DNA of 64,000 nt. It comes from Diadophis punctatus similis (taxonomy: Eukaryota; Chordata; Lepidosauria; Squamata; Dipsadidae). This document shows, one piece after another, positions 24,276 to 35,276 of the stretch (its first letter is position 1; every line of letters starts with the position of its first letter). Made by a program: the position numbers and the translations under genes. The stretch is from the NCBI GenBank assembly GCA_023053685.1, contig JALIGW010000004.1, positions 81,026,398 to 81,090,397 on the forward strand, in the 5' to 3' direction. The notes below the pieces were generated by a model. That model made no database searches and was not told where the DNA came from. It saw only the letters and a list, made by a program, of their open reading frames with translations.

Positions 24276-24584
24276 GGAACGGAGCCCCGCGCAACCTGTG
24301 TATGACAAATAGCACAGTAGTGGTTAGTCCACTGAACATCGTCTTATCTTCCTATAGATGCTAAGCATTGTTCTTGATTTTACAGGGGTTCGATTCCTTT
24401 GCGCCCCTGTCTCAATTATTTTTATTTGCCTTTTTCTTTTGTACAAAGTCATTCAGATGTATTGGTACGTGGAGTAGACGGATTATTAAATGGGCCCGCC
24501 CTTAAAAGCATTTGGTCCGCCAGCATTTCAGCTTTCCAATAACGTCAGGTTCAAAAGCCTTCGGTGGCACTGCACAACCTTCTA
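24276..24584 (+). other. PRKAR2B: PRKAR2B 3' UTR, proximal part
   Basis: Non-coding sequence following the stop codon, with no AATAAA in this stretch. The 3' UTR must continue into or past the MITEs that follow, or end at a variant signal. Confidence 0.6.
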
Positions 24585-25318
24585 CAGGTAGTCCCTGACT
24601 TACAACAGTTCATTTAGTGACCGTTCAGAGTTACAACGGCACTGAAAAAAGTAACTTAGGACCATTTTTCACACTTACGACCATTGTGGCCTCCCCATGG
24701 TCACACGATTTAAATTTGGATGCTTGACAACTGACTCACCTTTATGACGGTTGCAGTGTCCCTGGGGTCATGTGATCACTTTGTGTGACCTTCTGACAAG
24801 AAAAATCAACTTATTTAACAACCGTGTTACTAATATTTAACAACTGCAGTGATTCGCCTAACCCAGGGGTCAGCAACCTGCAGCTCTGGAGCCGCATGTG
24901 GCTCTTTCATCCCTCTGCTGCGGCTCCCTGACGCTCAAAATATGCGTCACAACTGCCAATGTGTGACACATGCTGGCACGCGATTTATTGAGCTTTTCGA
25001 CCCCCAGTAGGCCAACCATGGATAAATCCAAGAAAAGAAAAGTTTCAGAAGAAAACAGAACGTTTAATTCAACTACATATCTAGTTTTGTGGCCGCTCAG
25101 GAAATAGTCAGGCACGGGAAGGGTTTTGTGGCTCCCGGTGTTTTCTTTTCTGTGGGAAACGGGTCCAAACGGCTCTTTGAGTGTTTAAGGTTGCCGACCC
25201 CTGGCCTAACCAGTGTGGCCAGAAAAGTCGTAAAACTGGACAAAACTCACTTAACAAAATTCTCACTTAACAACATAAATTTTGGGCTCAATTGTGGTCG
25301 TAAGTTGAGGATTACCTG
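24585..25318. mobile_element. Tigger-like MITE split by a hAT-type MITE
   Basis: Left end CAGGTAGTCCCTGACTTACA after TA, right end GTTGAGGATTACCTG. The interval 24864-25203 is a complete hAT-type element; removing it and one 8-bp duplication restores an uninterrupted match to the Tigger-like family. Confidence 0.88.
24864..25203. mobile_element. hAT-type MITE (CAGGGGTCAGCAACC family), copy 1, 340 bp
   Basis: Left end CAGGGGTCAGCAACC, right end GGTTGCCGACCCCTG, perfect 8-bp duplication GCCTAACC at 24856-24863 and 25204-25211. Interior matches the copy at 26942 nearly base for base. Confidence 0.93.
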
Positions 25319-25404
25319 TGATGTTATAGATTTGGAAGGATTTTTCACTTGTAAAAAATGTAACGGCTTTCGTAAATCACTTATAAGTCTTTCATTTAAG
25401 TGTC

Positions 25405-25615
25405 GGTGGAGATTCTCGGTCATCCAGGTCGTGGTTGTCCCAAGTGTGGTTTTTCAAAAGGCAACTGGGCTTTCTTGTTTTTTCCTTGAAGATGTTTCGC
25501 TTCTCATCCAAGAAGTTTATTCGGTTCGTAAAGCTTCTTGGAGGGGAAGCGAAACATCTTCAAGGAAAAACAAAAGTCCAGTTGCCTTTTGAAAAAAGCC
25601 CCTTTGGGATATTTC
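25405..25615. repeat. Fold-back repeat with GAAGC...GAAACGTCTTC core, copy 1
   Basis: Arms AAGGCAACTGGGCTTTCTTG...CCTTGAAGATGTTTCGCTTC and GAAGCGAAACATCTTCAAGG...AAAGTCCAGTTGCCTTTT are inverted complements around 25520-25535. Preceded by GGAGATTCTCGGTCATCCAG. Other copies at 56975 and 61205. Family not identified. Confidence 0.7.
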
Positions 25616-25662
25616 ATTTAAGAAGTCCAAGATACCTGGTCTAAACATCTAAACATATGTGC

Positions 25663-26174
25663 AGTGGTGGGTTCCTACCGGTGCGGTCCACTCTATAGCA
25701 CCGTTAGCGGCCCACTGGTGACGTCACAGTACCGGTGCGGTCGGTTGCCGGTGCCTGGGCACCGCCATTAAAAAAAGGTTTTTTAAAAAATTTCTTCTGC
25801 GCATGCCCAGAAGCCGAGCTTTGAGCACTGCGCATGCGCTGCCTTCCTACCCCACAGTAAGTCCAAGCAGGGGAGGATGGCTGAGGGAGCATGTGAGACG
25901 CTGAAAGAACGGGCGGCAGGAGCTATCTCCATTCCCCTCCCTTCAGTAGTCCAAGAAGGCACGAACGCACGGTGATGATCCTAGGCATTTTCGCACATTT
26001 GAGGCTTCTTGAGCTGCTGAGGGGAGGGGGAATGGGCAGCAGGACCTATCTCAGTTCCCCTCCCTTCAGCAGTCTGAGAAGCCACGCCCACCCGGTCACA
26101 TGGCTGGCAAGCTCCACTCACAAAATAAGCCACGCCCACAGAGTGGTAGTAAAAAAATTAGGAACCCGCCCCTG
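25663..26174. mobile_element. hAT-type MITE, complete, 512 bp
   Basis: Left end CAGTGGTGGGTTCCTACCGG, right end GGAACCCGCCCCTG, perfect 8-bp duplication CATATGTG at 25655-25662 and 26175-26182. Confidence 0.92.
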
Positions 26175-26182
26175 CATATGTG

Positions 26183-26933
26183 CAATCTAAACATATGTGC
26201 AAACCGACGATGTCTTTTTATTTTAACTTGTCTAATTGCGAGTCTCTTTTTCAAAGTAACAGGTTTGGGAATAAATCTCCCTTTCTTTTAGCAAACAGCC
26301 GTTAAAACGTTTTCAGAAATAAACTCCTGATTCATCTGACCATCCCCTGACACAACATTGCAGAAGTTTTGTTGGTCAAACCCGTTCCTGTTTGATTATG
26401 TTTTTTTGTAAATTATCCCAGAAGGTACGGCAGAAATAAATTTCGTTTTGTCCACATGTCCAATGAATGTGATAGCTTAAGGTTGTTTAGGGTACCCGAG
26501 TGCACGAACACAGTCTAGGAGAGATTAGATTGTACGTATTTTGATTTGAATCCACGTATTCCAGGTGGCATTTATAAAGATTTTTTAAAAATTGTATTTG
26601 AGAAAAAAACCACGATAAAGCATGGGCTTGTGTTCTGGGTAGATTTTATGACCGCCGTCTGGTCTCAGTCTGTCCGATTATTAGTCCTTTTTTTAAGACC
26701 AAGAATGTTTTATAAGATTTTGTCTTGTCTCAATGAAGGATGCTTGTATACACCTTCCAGAATGTGGGAGGTTTATCATGATGCTGTATAGTTTTCTCGC
26801 TGTTGTGCTTAACTGTGGATGTACTGTTTTCACACCTGAGAACAATTGTTACCTGTGCACTGGTGAAAAGGCAAAATTTGATTTCATGACGGGCTCATTG
26901 TCGCGTTTCAAGAGGCGGAGTCTCCCTTGATTG
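26183..26933 (+). other. PRKAR2B: Possible distal PRKAR2B 3' UTR
   Basis: Repeat-free AT-rich stretch downstream of the terminal exon with three AATAAA hexamers at 26270-26275, 26318-26323 and 26435-26440. If the transcript reads through the MITEs, one of these could be the polyadenylation signal, giving a 3' UTR near 2 kb. This is inference from position only. Confidence 0.35.
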
Positions 26934-26941
26934 GACTAGAA

Positions 26942-27273
26942 CAGGGGTCAGCAACCCGCGGCTCTGGAGCTGCATGTGGCTCTTTCATCCCTCTGCTGCG
27001 GCTCCCTGTCGCTCAAAATATGCGTCACAACCGCCAATGTGTGACACACGCTGGCACGCGATTTATTGAGCTTTTCAACCCCCGGTAGCCCAACCATGGA
27101 TAAATCCAAGAAAAGAAAAGTTTCAGAAGAAAATGTTTAATTCAACTACATATGCTAGTTCTGTGGCCGCTCAGGAAATAGGCAGGGGAAGGGTTTTGTG
27201 GCTCCTGGTGTTTTCTTTTCTGTGGGAAACGGGTCCAAACGGCTTTTTGAGTGTTTAAGGTTGCCGACCCCTG
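26942..27273. mobile_element. hAT-type MITE (CAGGGGTCAGCAACC family), copy 2, 332 bp
   Basis: Left end CAGGGGTCAGCAACC, right end GGTTGCCGACCCCTG, perfect 8-bp duplication GACTAGAA at 26934-26941 and 27274-27281. It sits inside a CR1 tail (TTGGACTAGAAGACCTCCAA once reconnected). Confidence 0.93.
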
Positions 27274-27316
27274 GACTAGAAGACCTCCAAGGTCGCTTCC
27301 AACTTTGTTATTCTAA
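27274..27316 (+). mobile_element. CR1 LINE tail, sense, split by the hAT element at 26942
   Basis: GACTAGAAGACCTCCAAGGT followed by CCAACTTTGTTATTCTAAAT is the sense CR1 end; its left part lies just before 26942. Confidence 0.65.
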
Positions 27317-27475
27317 ATTCCTAATTCACAGATACACCCAGTATTATTATTATTTAACGGATAACACCCAGTAGCCATATGGAAGGTTGATCTTGATTGC
27401 CTTTTGGGGCTGTTCTTCACTTTCCTTTCTTTAGCCTACAACCCTGGTTCTTCCTGGCGGGTTCCTGTCCAAATG

Positions 27476-27851
27476 CAGGTAGTCCTCGACTTACGACGGT
27501 TTGCTTCGTGACCGTTGGAAGTTACAACGGCACTGAAAAAAGTGACTTATGACCATTTCCCCCCCACACTGATGACCGTTGCAGCCTCCCCACGACCACG
27601 TGAATAAAATTCGGATGCTTGGCAAGTGACTCATATTTATGACGGTCGCAGTGTCCCGGGGTCACGTGATCTCCTTTTGCGACCTTCTGACAAGCAAAGT
27701 CTTCTTGGGAAAGGCGGACTCACTTAACAACCCTGTTAATAATTTCATAACTGCAGCAAGTTGTAAAATGGGTCAAAACTCACTTAACAAATGTCTTGCT
27801 TAACGACGTAAATTTTGGGCTCACTTGTGGTCGTAAGTTGAGGACTACCTG
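27476..27851. mobile_element. Tigger-like MITE, complete
   Basis: Left CAGGTAGTCCTCGACTTACG, right GTTGAGGACTACCTG. Full set of internal blocks including TCACGTGATCTCCTTTTGCG. Confidence 0.85.
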
Positions 27852-27942
27852 GATCCTTCCCAATTTAAATTTCTGAGATGATCCGAGGTTAGCTAGGTGC
27901 CATGGTCCAGTGAGGCGGCCTCCTTCTACCGGCATATAGGTA

Positions 27943-28308
27943 CAGGTGGTCCTTGACTTACAATAGTTCATTTAGTGACCATTCAAAGTTACAACGGCCA
28001 CTGAAAAAAGTGACTTGGGATCATTTTTCAGACTTAGGACCGTTGCAACATCCCCATGGTCAGGTGATTTACATTCGGATGCTTGGCAACTGACTCACAT
28101 TTATGACGGTCGCAGTATCCTGGGGTCACGTGATCCCCTTTTGCGACCTTCTGACAAGCGAAGTCAGTGGGAAAGCCAGATTTGCTTAACCACTGTGTTA
28201 CTAACTTAACAACTGCAGTGCTTCGCTTAACGTCCTAAAATGGAGCAAAACTCACCTAACAACAGGAAATTTCAGTTTCATTTGTGATCATAAAGCGAGG
28301 ACTGTCTG
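27943..28308. mobile_element. Tigger-like MITE, complete
   Basis: Left CAGGTGGTCCTTGACTTACA after TA, right AGCGAGGACTGTCTG before TA. Only about 90 bases separate it from the previous copy, in the same orientation. Confidence 0.82.
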
Positions 28309-28429
28309 TATAGTAATTATCGGGTCTTAACTTTCTCTGTTGACTCTGGCAATCAGACTGTCATACCAAAATCTGAACTAGATTGGTTCAAAATTATCCT
28401 GGAGGAAAGACGAACTTATTTCAGTCTTC

Positions 28430-29220
28430 CTTGGGGAAGTCCAACCCCCTGTTTAGGCAGGAAACCCTACACCACTTCAGACCAATGGTTGTCCAATCTC
28501 TTCTTAACAACTTCCAGTGTTGGAGCGTTCACAACTTCTGGAGGCAAGCTGTTCCACTGGTTAATTGTTCTCACTGTCAGGAAATTTCTTCTTAATTCCA
28601 GGTTGCTTCTCTCCTTGTTTAGTTTCCACCCATTGCTTCTTGTCCTGCCCTCAGGTGCTTTGGAGAATAGCTTCACTCCCTCTTCTTTATGGCAGCCCAG
28701 AGGTGAGTTCCTACCGGTGCGGTCCAGTGCGCCGTTCCGGTAGGGACCCGCCGATTGCCCAATTTGCACACGACGGCTCCAGTGCCGTCTTCGCCGGTCT
28801 GTCGCGTGCCGCCAACTTTTTTCCGGAATTTTTCGCCGTTTTTTTGCTTTCATGCATGCGCGGAAGCAAAATCTCACGAGGGGATGCGCGTGCGAGAGAG
28901 ATTTTGGCGAGATTTCGCTTCCCTGCATGCGCGGAAGCAAAAAATCACCAAAATTGCGTGCACGCACACGTCCATTCATGAGATTTCGGCGAGATTTTGC
29001 TTCTGCGCATGTGCAGGAAGTAAAATCGTACGAGGGGGCGCACACAGGTAGCGAGAGCGCGCGCGCAACATGGCAGCGCACCGGTAGCGAGGTAACAGCA
29101 ACTCGCCCCTGTGGCAGCCCCTTAGATATTGGTACACTGCTATCATGTCATCCCTGGTCCTTCTTTTCATTAAACTAGACATACCCAATTCTAGCAATAT
29201 TATTAAACTATATTTAATAG
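28430..29220 (-). mobile_element. CR1 LINE, antisense, split by a hAT-type MITE
   Basis: CCAACCCCCTGTTTAGGCAG to TCTTTATGGCAGCC (28450-28697) and CCTTAGATATTGGTACACTG to ACATACCCAATTCTAG (29120-29195) are contiguous in CR1; the 28698-29111 interval is foreign. Minus-strand translation includes LFSKAPEGRTRSNGWKL and RRNFLTVRTINQWNSLPPEV. Confidence 0.88.
28698..29111. mobile_element. hAT-type MITE, complete, 414 bp
   Basis: Left end CAGAGGTGAGTTCCTACCGG, right end CAACTCGCCCCTG, perfect 8-bp duplication TGGCAGCC at 28690-28697 and 29112-29119. Rich in GCATGCGCGGAAGCAAAA-type repeats, several direct copies within the element. Confidence 0.9.
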
Positions 29221-29789
29221 TTAGCAAATTGTATGGGAAAGTCCTTACATGACAGTATTATTAGTATTATATAATTTATATCATATAGGATGATATAAAT
29301 GTGACAACATTTTTATATAATCTTCTTGATAAAAGTGGTATTATCGATGGATGGGAAACAGTTGTTGTGTTACGATTTGGAAGGAATAATTAGATAGGAA
29401 GGTAACTTATATTGTCACTTTTTTTCCTATGAACACACTGGCACACCTTTAAAAAAATGAAATTCTGATGCCAGAATTAGGCAGCTAAGTTGGTGTCCTC
29501 GATCCAGAGAACTATGCAATTAGTTTAAAAGGCCAGGGAAAGTTTTAGAAGTGTGTTCATTCTAAAATAAAAAAGAAGTCACTCGTACGGAGCAAGCGTC
29601 TTTTAAAACAGATCTTCAAATGCATTCTGATGAAGTACAAAAGTGATTTTCAAAAAAAAAAAACCCTTTAAGAAATTGTCTTATTTAAAGTTCCCTGGTT
29701 CCTGCTCTACCATCAATATCAGTTCTGAACCGTTCACATTAAATATTCACAGTTATTTCATAAAACACTATTATAGCTTTTACATAATA
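29221..29789. other. Intergenic, no recognised feature
   Basis: AT-rich, nothing assignable. Confidence 0.5.
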
Positions 29790-30170
29790 CAAGGAAGTCC
29801 TCGCTTTACAACAGTTTCATTTAGTGACCGTTTAAAGTTACAACGGCGCTGAAAAAAGTGACTTATGGCTGTTTTTCACAGTTACGACCTTTGCAGCATT
29901 CCCGTGGTCACGTGATCCAAATTCAGACTCTTGGCAACTGCTTCATACTTACGCCCGTTGCTGCATTCCAAGGTCACGTGATTTGCGACCTTGTGACAAG
30001 CAAAGTCAACGGGGAAGCCAGGCTCACTTAACAATTGGGTTACTAAACTTATCAACGGCAGCAACTCACTTAACAATTGAGGGAAGAAAGGTCGTAAAAT
30101 GGATCAAAGCTAACAAATGTCTCACCTAACAACAAATATTTAGAGCTCCATTGTGGTGGTAAGACGAGGA
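29790..30170. mobile_element. Tigger-like MITE
   Basis: Left CAAGGAAGTCCTCGCTTTAC, right AAGACGAGGATTCC, both diverged; internal blocks clear. Confidence 0.75.
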
Positions 30171-30387
30171 TTCCAGTTAAACAAAAGAAAGCCCGTTCAA
30201 CTATGGTATATATATTTCAAATGCTCAGTAATCCACATTACATTTGATATATTTAAAGTGCTTCAAACTTCTGGCCTATTATGTAATAACCTTGTTGACT
30301 ATAATGAGAGGGCCCTATCCCATGTGAACACACTTCCCGGTAACTTGAGTCAATTCACTTCATGGTTTAGATTTTTAGATTTATTAT

Positions 30388-30712
30388 TAGAGTTGGAAGG
30401 GACCTTTTGGGTCATCTAGTCCAACCCCCTGCTCAAGCAGGAGTTCCTACACCATTTGAGACAGATGGCAGTCCAGTCTCCCCTTGAAGGTCGCAAGTGT
30501 TGGGGCTCTCACAACCTCCGCTGACAAGCTGTTCCACTGGTTGATCGCTCTCACCGTCAGAAAGTTTCTCCTCACTTCCAGGTTGAATCTCTCCTTGGTC
30601 AGCTTCCATCCGTTATTCCTTGTTTGGCTTTCTGGTGCCATAGAGAACAGCCTGACCCCCTCCTCTCTGTGGCATCCCCTCAAGTATTGGAACACTGCTA
30701 TCATGTTTGGTT
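30388..30712 (-). mobile_element. CR1 LINE fragment, antisense
   Basis: Minus-strand translation MIAVFQYLRGCHREEGVRLF, APESQTRNNGWKLTKERFNL and FLTVRAINQWNSLSAEVV, then the CR1 3' end (complement of AGAGTTGGAAGGGACC). Confidence 0.88.
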
Positions 30713-30763
30713 GGGTTGACAGGGATTTTAATGTACTTTTAGGATTTTTGATGGACAATCCAC

Positions 30764-30874
30764 AGATAACAACCGTGGCAAGGAAGGTCGTAAAGAGGGG
30801 CAAAATTCACATTACATTTCACTTAACAACAGAAATTTCAGGCTCAGTATAGGTCACACGTCGAGGACTACCTG
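30764..30874. mobile_element. Tigger-like MITE, right end only
   Basis: AACCGTGGCAAGGAAGGTCG to GTCGAGGACTACCTG followed by TA. Confidence 0.7.
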
Positions 30875-31021
30875 TATTTGGGGAGATCTCAACAAACGTA
30901 GCTAGGGCACCCTCTCCTGGCTACGATGACTTGTCTTGAGGTCAAAATGTTAAGTTGTTCAGGTAAGAACTGAAGTAGATGCTTTCTAGTATTTATAATT
31001 TTGAGGTTTTTTTTTTAAATC

Positions 31022-31208
31022 TCACCTATATTATTTTTATAAATAACTCAAGGTGGCAAACATACCAATACTCTATTTTCACCACAGCAACAACCTGGTG
31101 AGGTGAGCTGAGAGAGAGAGCGACTGGCTCAAAGTCACCAAGCCGGCTTTCATGGCTAAGGCGGAACTAGAACTCCTGGTGTCCCGGTTTCGAGCCTGGT
31201 GCCTTGAC
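31022..31208 (-). repeat. tRNA-derived SINE (MIR/ACA-like), antisense
   Basis: ACAGCAACAACCTGGTGAGG, GACTGGCTCAAAGTCACCAA and GTTTCGAGCCTGGTGCCTTG are the complement of the SINE family whose sense copies lie at 44626 and 60934. Confidence 0.6.
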
Positions 31209-31216
31209 CCCCAGAC

Positions 31217-31472
31217 TAGAGGTGGGTTCCTACCGGTTCAGACTGGTTCTATAGAACCGTTAGTAACTTGGCGGCCTGGGTCGCTGGAACAGGCAGCGAC
31301 CCAGGCCTGCCACGCCCCTGAGCCAGTTCTCTCAGCGCCATAGGCTCCGCCATCTTGTTTTTTGCTTCTGCGCATGTGCAGAAGCTTTTTTTTAGTATTG
31401 TGCATGCGCACACGAAGCGCGCGTCGCGTCCCAAAGCAAACTGGCAGTAGCAGAATCTGGAACCCACCCCTG
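31217..31472. mobile_element. hAT-type MITE, complete, 256 bp
   Basis: Left end TAGAGGTGGGTTCCTACCGG, right end GGAACCCACCCCTG, perfect 8-bp duplication CCCCAGAC at 31209-31216 and 31473-31480. Confidence 0.9.
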
Positions 31473-31480
31473 CCCCAGAC

Positions 31481-32440
31481 CAAATGTTTACGGGAGTCAA
31501 CGGAGTTTACTCAGAAGTAAACTCAGTGTTATGTTTGGTTGACAAAACATAAAATTAAACCTTTGCATCTCTATTAAAAAGGATCTCGGAAGCAGAGAAG
31601 TTCTACCTGTAACTTTGAGAAACTGAACATAAAAGTTATATTGAACTAAAGGAAAGCAAACAATTTCGTCTGCTTTTGAGCTAGCCAAAAGTGGATCAAG
31701 CTTCCATTAACTACACAAGATTTTCCTGTTTGTGGTTTTTTAGTGAGCTTAGTTTAATTATTTATACTGTGCTTCAAAATTCGGTGAAGTTTAGGCATTA
31801 TTATTTTGATCTACGTATGTATATATGTGTGCGCGCACCCTCTGTTTTATTTTAAGAGCGTTATAATCTCTTCTGCACATTATGGGTGGGAGCAGGAGTA
31901 CAAACGAAAAGAAAAATCTTGAACATATTTCTCCCCGTTTGTGTGCCACTCCCATTTCCTGATTGTTCACGTTCCGTCTTTTTAACTGAGGCCTCTTTTT
32001 TATGGTACCTCCGAATTGTGAAATTTACAATGCACAAAATTAATAAATAACTTTTGAATACAGAATATCTGTCGTGAGTCTGTGGTTCAAGCGTTTTATC
32101 CTTAATTACTAAGAGCACATACCGGCTTTTGAAATGAAACCCAGCGATGATGGAGTCTTAAGGACGGATGTTTAGAAACAACGCACCGTTAAGGCTTGAA
32201 TGAATTTTGTTATATAGATATATATTTATTAGGTCTCCCTCTGCTGGATCTGATTACTGAACACAATCTATGTGAATAATAACATCAGCGTCAATTGTCT
32301 TCCGTGGTAACGTTTCTTCGGAATTGATAGCCTGTATGGAATGATGTTAGTTTTAAAGAATGCCGAAGAACACACTACCATCCGAAGCTGTATTTAGCAA
32401 ATTTGTGTGGCAACCAGATGACTGCAGAAAGGGAAAATTA
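31481..32440. other. Intergenic, no recognised feature
   Basis: AT-rich with a short (TATG)/(TG)/(GC) run at 31815-31840. Confidence 0.5.
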
Positions 32441-33291
32441 CCGTATTTTTCGGAGTATAAGACGCACCGGAGTATAAGTATAGTTTTGGGGGATTAAAAC
32501 AAGGAAAAAAGGCCTCTGCCTCCCAGCAATTTGCCAAACAGCAAACAGCATAGATGATATACACTGTTTGCTGTGTATTTCTGTGCATGTGTGCCTGACC
32601 CATAGAAATAGCAAAGAATTGGTGAAATGTACATTATGCCAGAAAGTTTTCTTAAATGTAGTCACACTAACTCCCAATTATTTAAATAGATCTACTCCAA
32701 GGTAAGTCAGGATTTAACTCAGCTGCTTTATCTTAATACTAAACAGGACACTGTTACATTTCAGACTATACTTGTACAGAGCTGTTAAAATTAATTAAAA
32801 TTTCTGGAAATATACATTATTCTCTATTATTGAAAAGAAGATACAATAGCTGGGCCTCTTGAGAGCAAGCATTTATTTTAAAAAGCTTTTTGTTAAGTTG
32901 TCTAGAACAATAATAAAGCAGTCTTTAAAAAATAAGTCTAATAATTTGAACATTCTACAGACATTTATAGTTATTCACTTATCCCCTTGCATCCAGTTCA
33001 GCAGAAAATAAAAATCTGCGTGTCTCTCCCAGCTATTTGCCTCTTTTGCAGCTAGTTTCAGTTTCATTTTAGCAGGTGGCAAATCAGCTGAGGGTCGGGA
33101 AGCTGCTAACGACTTGCTTGTCTTAACAGGCTCTTTCCTGTTTGCTGCAAACAGGTAAATTGCTGGAAGACAGAGGCCAAAGTGTGGGGGTGGCTGGGTG
33201 GGTGGGGCTACATTCGGTGTATAAGACGCACCCAAGTTTTCACCCTCTTTTTTGGGGTAAAAAGGTGCATCTTATACTCCGAAAAATACAG
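32441..33291. mobile_element. Tc1/mariner-type element with CCGTATTTTTCGG termini, 851 bp, non-autonomous
   Basis: Left end CCGTATTTTTCGGAGTATAA followed by GACGCACC; right end GGTGCATCTTATACTCCG then AAAAATACAG. TA lies outside both ends (32439-32440, 33292-33293). No transposase frame inside; longest frames are short and lack motifs. A second internal GTATAAGACGCACC at 33222 suggests a nested terminus. Confidence 0.8.
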
Positions 33292-33628
33292 TAATGTCTT
33301 TATTAGTCAACCGGTTAGCAATGTTGCTGAACAAAATTAGCTATGTTGCCAATTCATAGCCAGCTAAAAAAATAATTATTTTTGGATGTACTGTGGTGGA
33401 ATGTAGTAAGATGGATTTCCTGGAGGGAGCGGGGTTGCATCCCAAAGGAGTAAGAGGCAACTTAGTGTGGAGATTTTACGTGTAAGAAAGGAGGGTGAAG
33501 ACAGCTCTTCTCTAATAGTTACACAGATAGTAGAGTCCTTAGTCTGGCAAGGCTTTGTTTAGAAGTATGAAAGCAGTAAAATGCTCCGCTTGGAAGAAAA
33601 ACACATCGTTCTTGGTTTTGGGCCTGAT

Positions 33629-33969
33629 AGGTACAGCTTACAACAGCTCCTTTAGTGATGGTTCAAAGTTACAACAGCTTGTAAGACCATGGTAGCATCC
33701 CTATGGTCACATGGTCAAAATTCAGAGGCTAGGCAACTGGCATGTATTTATGACGGTTGCAGTGTCCGGGGGTCATGGGATCCCCTTTTGCGAAGCAAAG
33801 TCAATGGCGAAACCAGATTCACTTAACAACCGTGTTGCTAACTTCAGTGATTCACTTAAGAACTGCATCAAGAAAGGTGATAAAATGGGGCCTGGCTTGC
33901 TTAACGACTGCCTCACTTAGCAACATAAATTTTAGAGTCAATTGTGGTGGTAACCCGAGGACTGCCTGG
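33629..33969. mobile_element. Tigger-like MITE
   Basis: Left TAGGTACAGCTTACAACAGC, right CCGAGGACTGCCTGG. Internal blocks partly deleted. Confidence 0.7.
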
Positions 33970-34799
33970 ACCTACTGGCAGTTTGGGGACAAAGACCATA
34001 AAATCGTTCAGTAGCAGTCGTAATAGTAGTAGCACTGTTATACATCTTGCACTTATAATTAAAAACACTACGGCTACAGAATTTCAGCTGAAACAATAAT
34101 ACAAGACAGTTAATCACTTATAATGGGCGGTTTGTTAATCTGATAAACAAATGTAATAATGTCATCTTTTCCATTTTAACTGGATCCTGTTCCTATTCCT
34201 TTCGTCTGCCCATCCCTCCAGGATATTTTAACTATTTTCCTTTTCCTTTAGGTCTATCTCCTCCTCGACTTCCCCTTTCCCTTTTCATTTGTTTTCCAGA
34301 TAGATGGATGATAGACAGACAGACAGATAGATAGAAGAAAGAAAAAGAAAAAAGAAGAAAAAAGGCAGATGGGATTATTCATAGAGGGATAGATAGAGGG
34401 TAGATATGAACTGAAATTGGTTTATGTTCAGTTTTATTGTGCTTTTGTTCTGATTTTTTGGACAGCCCTGATCATTTTATTGAAGAACAAACAAATGTGG
34501 AAGACTCCAATATTTCGTTCGATGAGGGAGGAAAATCTGTTACTTTCTTTTTCATCCTGTTAACATCCTTGATTCTGTCTCATTATTTCTTTCTGAATCC
34601 CGAAAAGGCCTTGAAAGTTTTGTTTTGCCCTTTTGTAGATTTCCCCCCCCATTCTTATATCCTTTTCAGACGGAATCAGAGCTACGGGACACTTCTTGTC
34701 TCTGTACAGAAATAAACATTACAGACATAAGCCAGATAAAATCTTCTCGGTCCTATTTTATTTAAGCCATCCCACACAGGTTTAGAGGGGTTTTTTTAA
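33970..34799. other. Intergenic, mostly unassigned
   Basis: Contains a short (GATA)(GACA) run at 34302-34335 with AAGAAAAAG-rich sequence after it. A 92-residue frame at 34437 has no recognised motif. Confidence 0.45.
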
Positions 34800-34807
34800 T
34801 GGTCAAA

Positions 34808-34981
34808 CACGGGTGAAATGCTACCGGTTCGGCCCGGTAGTGGCGGCCGCCTGTGGTTCGGAGAACCGGTGGTGGCGGCAGCACGAGACTCCGGCCACCC
34901 TCCCAGACGTCGCCATTTTCTTTCTTTCACCCCCTGCACATGTGCAAAGCTGGTAGGGAAGGTAAGTAGATTTCACCGCTG
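34808..34981. mobile_element. hAT-type MITE (GGTGAAATGCTACC group)
   Basis: Left CACGGGTGAAATGCTACCGG, right GTAGATTTCACCGCTG. Both flanks carry GTCAAA, consistent with a target duplication whose exact register is unclear. Confidence 0.75.
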
Positions 34982-35004
34982 GTCAAACACAATTCATACA
35001 TGAG

Positions 35005-35130
35005 GAGAACTTGTGGCTTAGAGGGTAAAAGCACTGCCTAAACAAGGCAAGCAGCCCAAGTTCGAATCCTAGAAGGGTATGGCTAGCTGATGAGAGCTAA
35101 ATAGCTTGAAATAGATCTGTACTAGTCCAT
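35005..35130 (+). repeat. tRNA-derived SINE, first type
   Basis: GTGGCTTAGAGGGTAAAAGC (A box region) and AAGTTCGAATCCTAGAAGGG (B box), then TATGGCTAGCTGATGAGAGC and GCTTGAAATAGATCTGTACT. Confidence 0.6.
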
Positions 35131-35137
35131 TTGTAGC

Positions 35138-35276
35138 TACTGTGGCCTAGAGGTGGAGCTCTTGCCTCACAATCAGGAGGTTGTGAGTTCGATCCTAGGT
35201 AGAGGCAGATGTAGGGTCTCCTGCTTGGGCAGGGGGTTGGACTAGATGACCTGCAAGGTCCCTTCCAACTCTGTTT
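35138..35276 (+). repeat. CR1-tailed tRNA SINE
   Basis: Head GTGGCCTAGAGGTGGAGCTC with B box GAGTTCGATCCTAGGTAGAG, then a CR1 3' end GGGGGTTGGACTAGATGACC and CCTTCCAACTCTGTT. A SINE whose tail is borrowed from CR1, implying mobilisation by the CR1 machinery. Confidence 0.75.

Noticed and set aside
28467..29081. A 204-residue minus-strand frame
   Set aside because: It fuses an antisense CR1 with the hAT MITE inserted into it.
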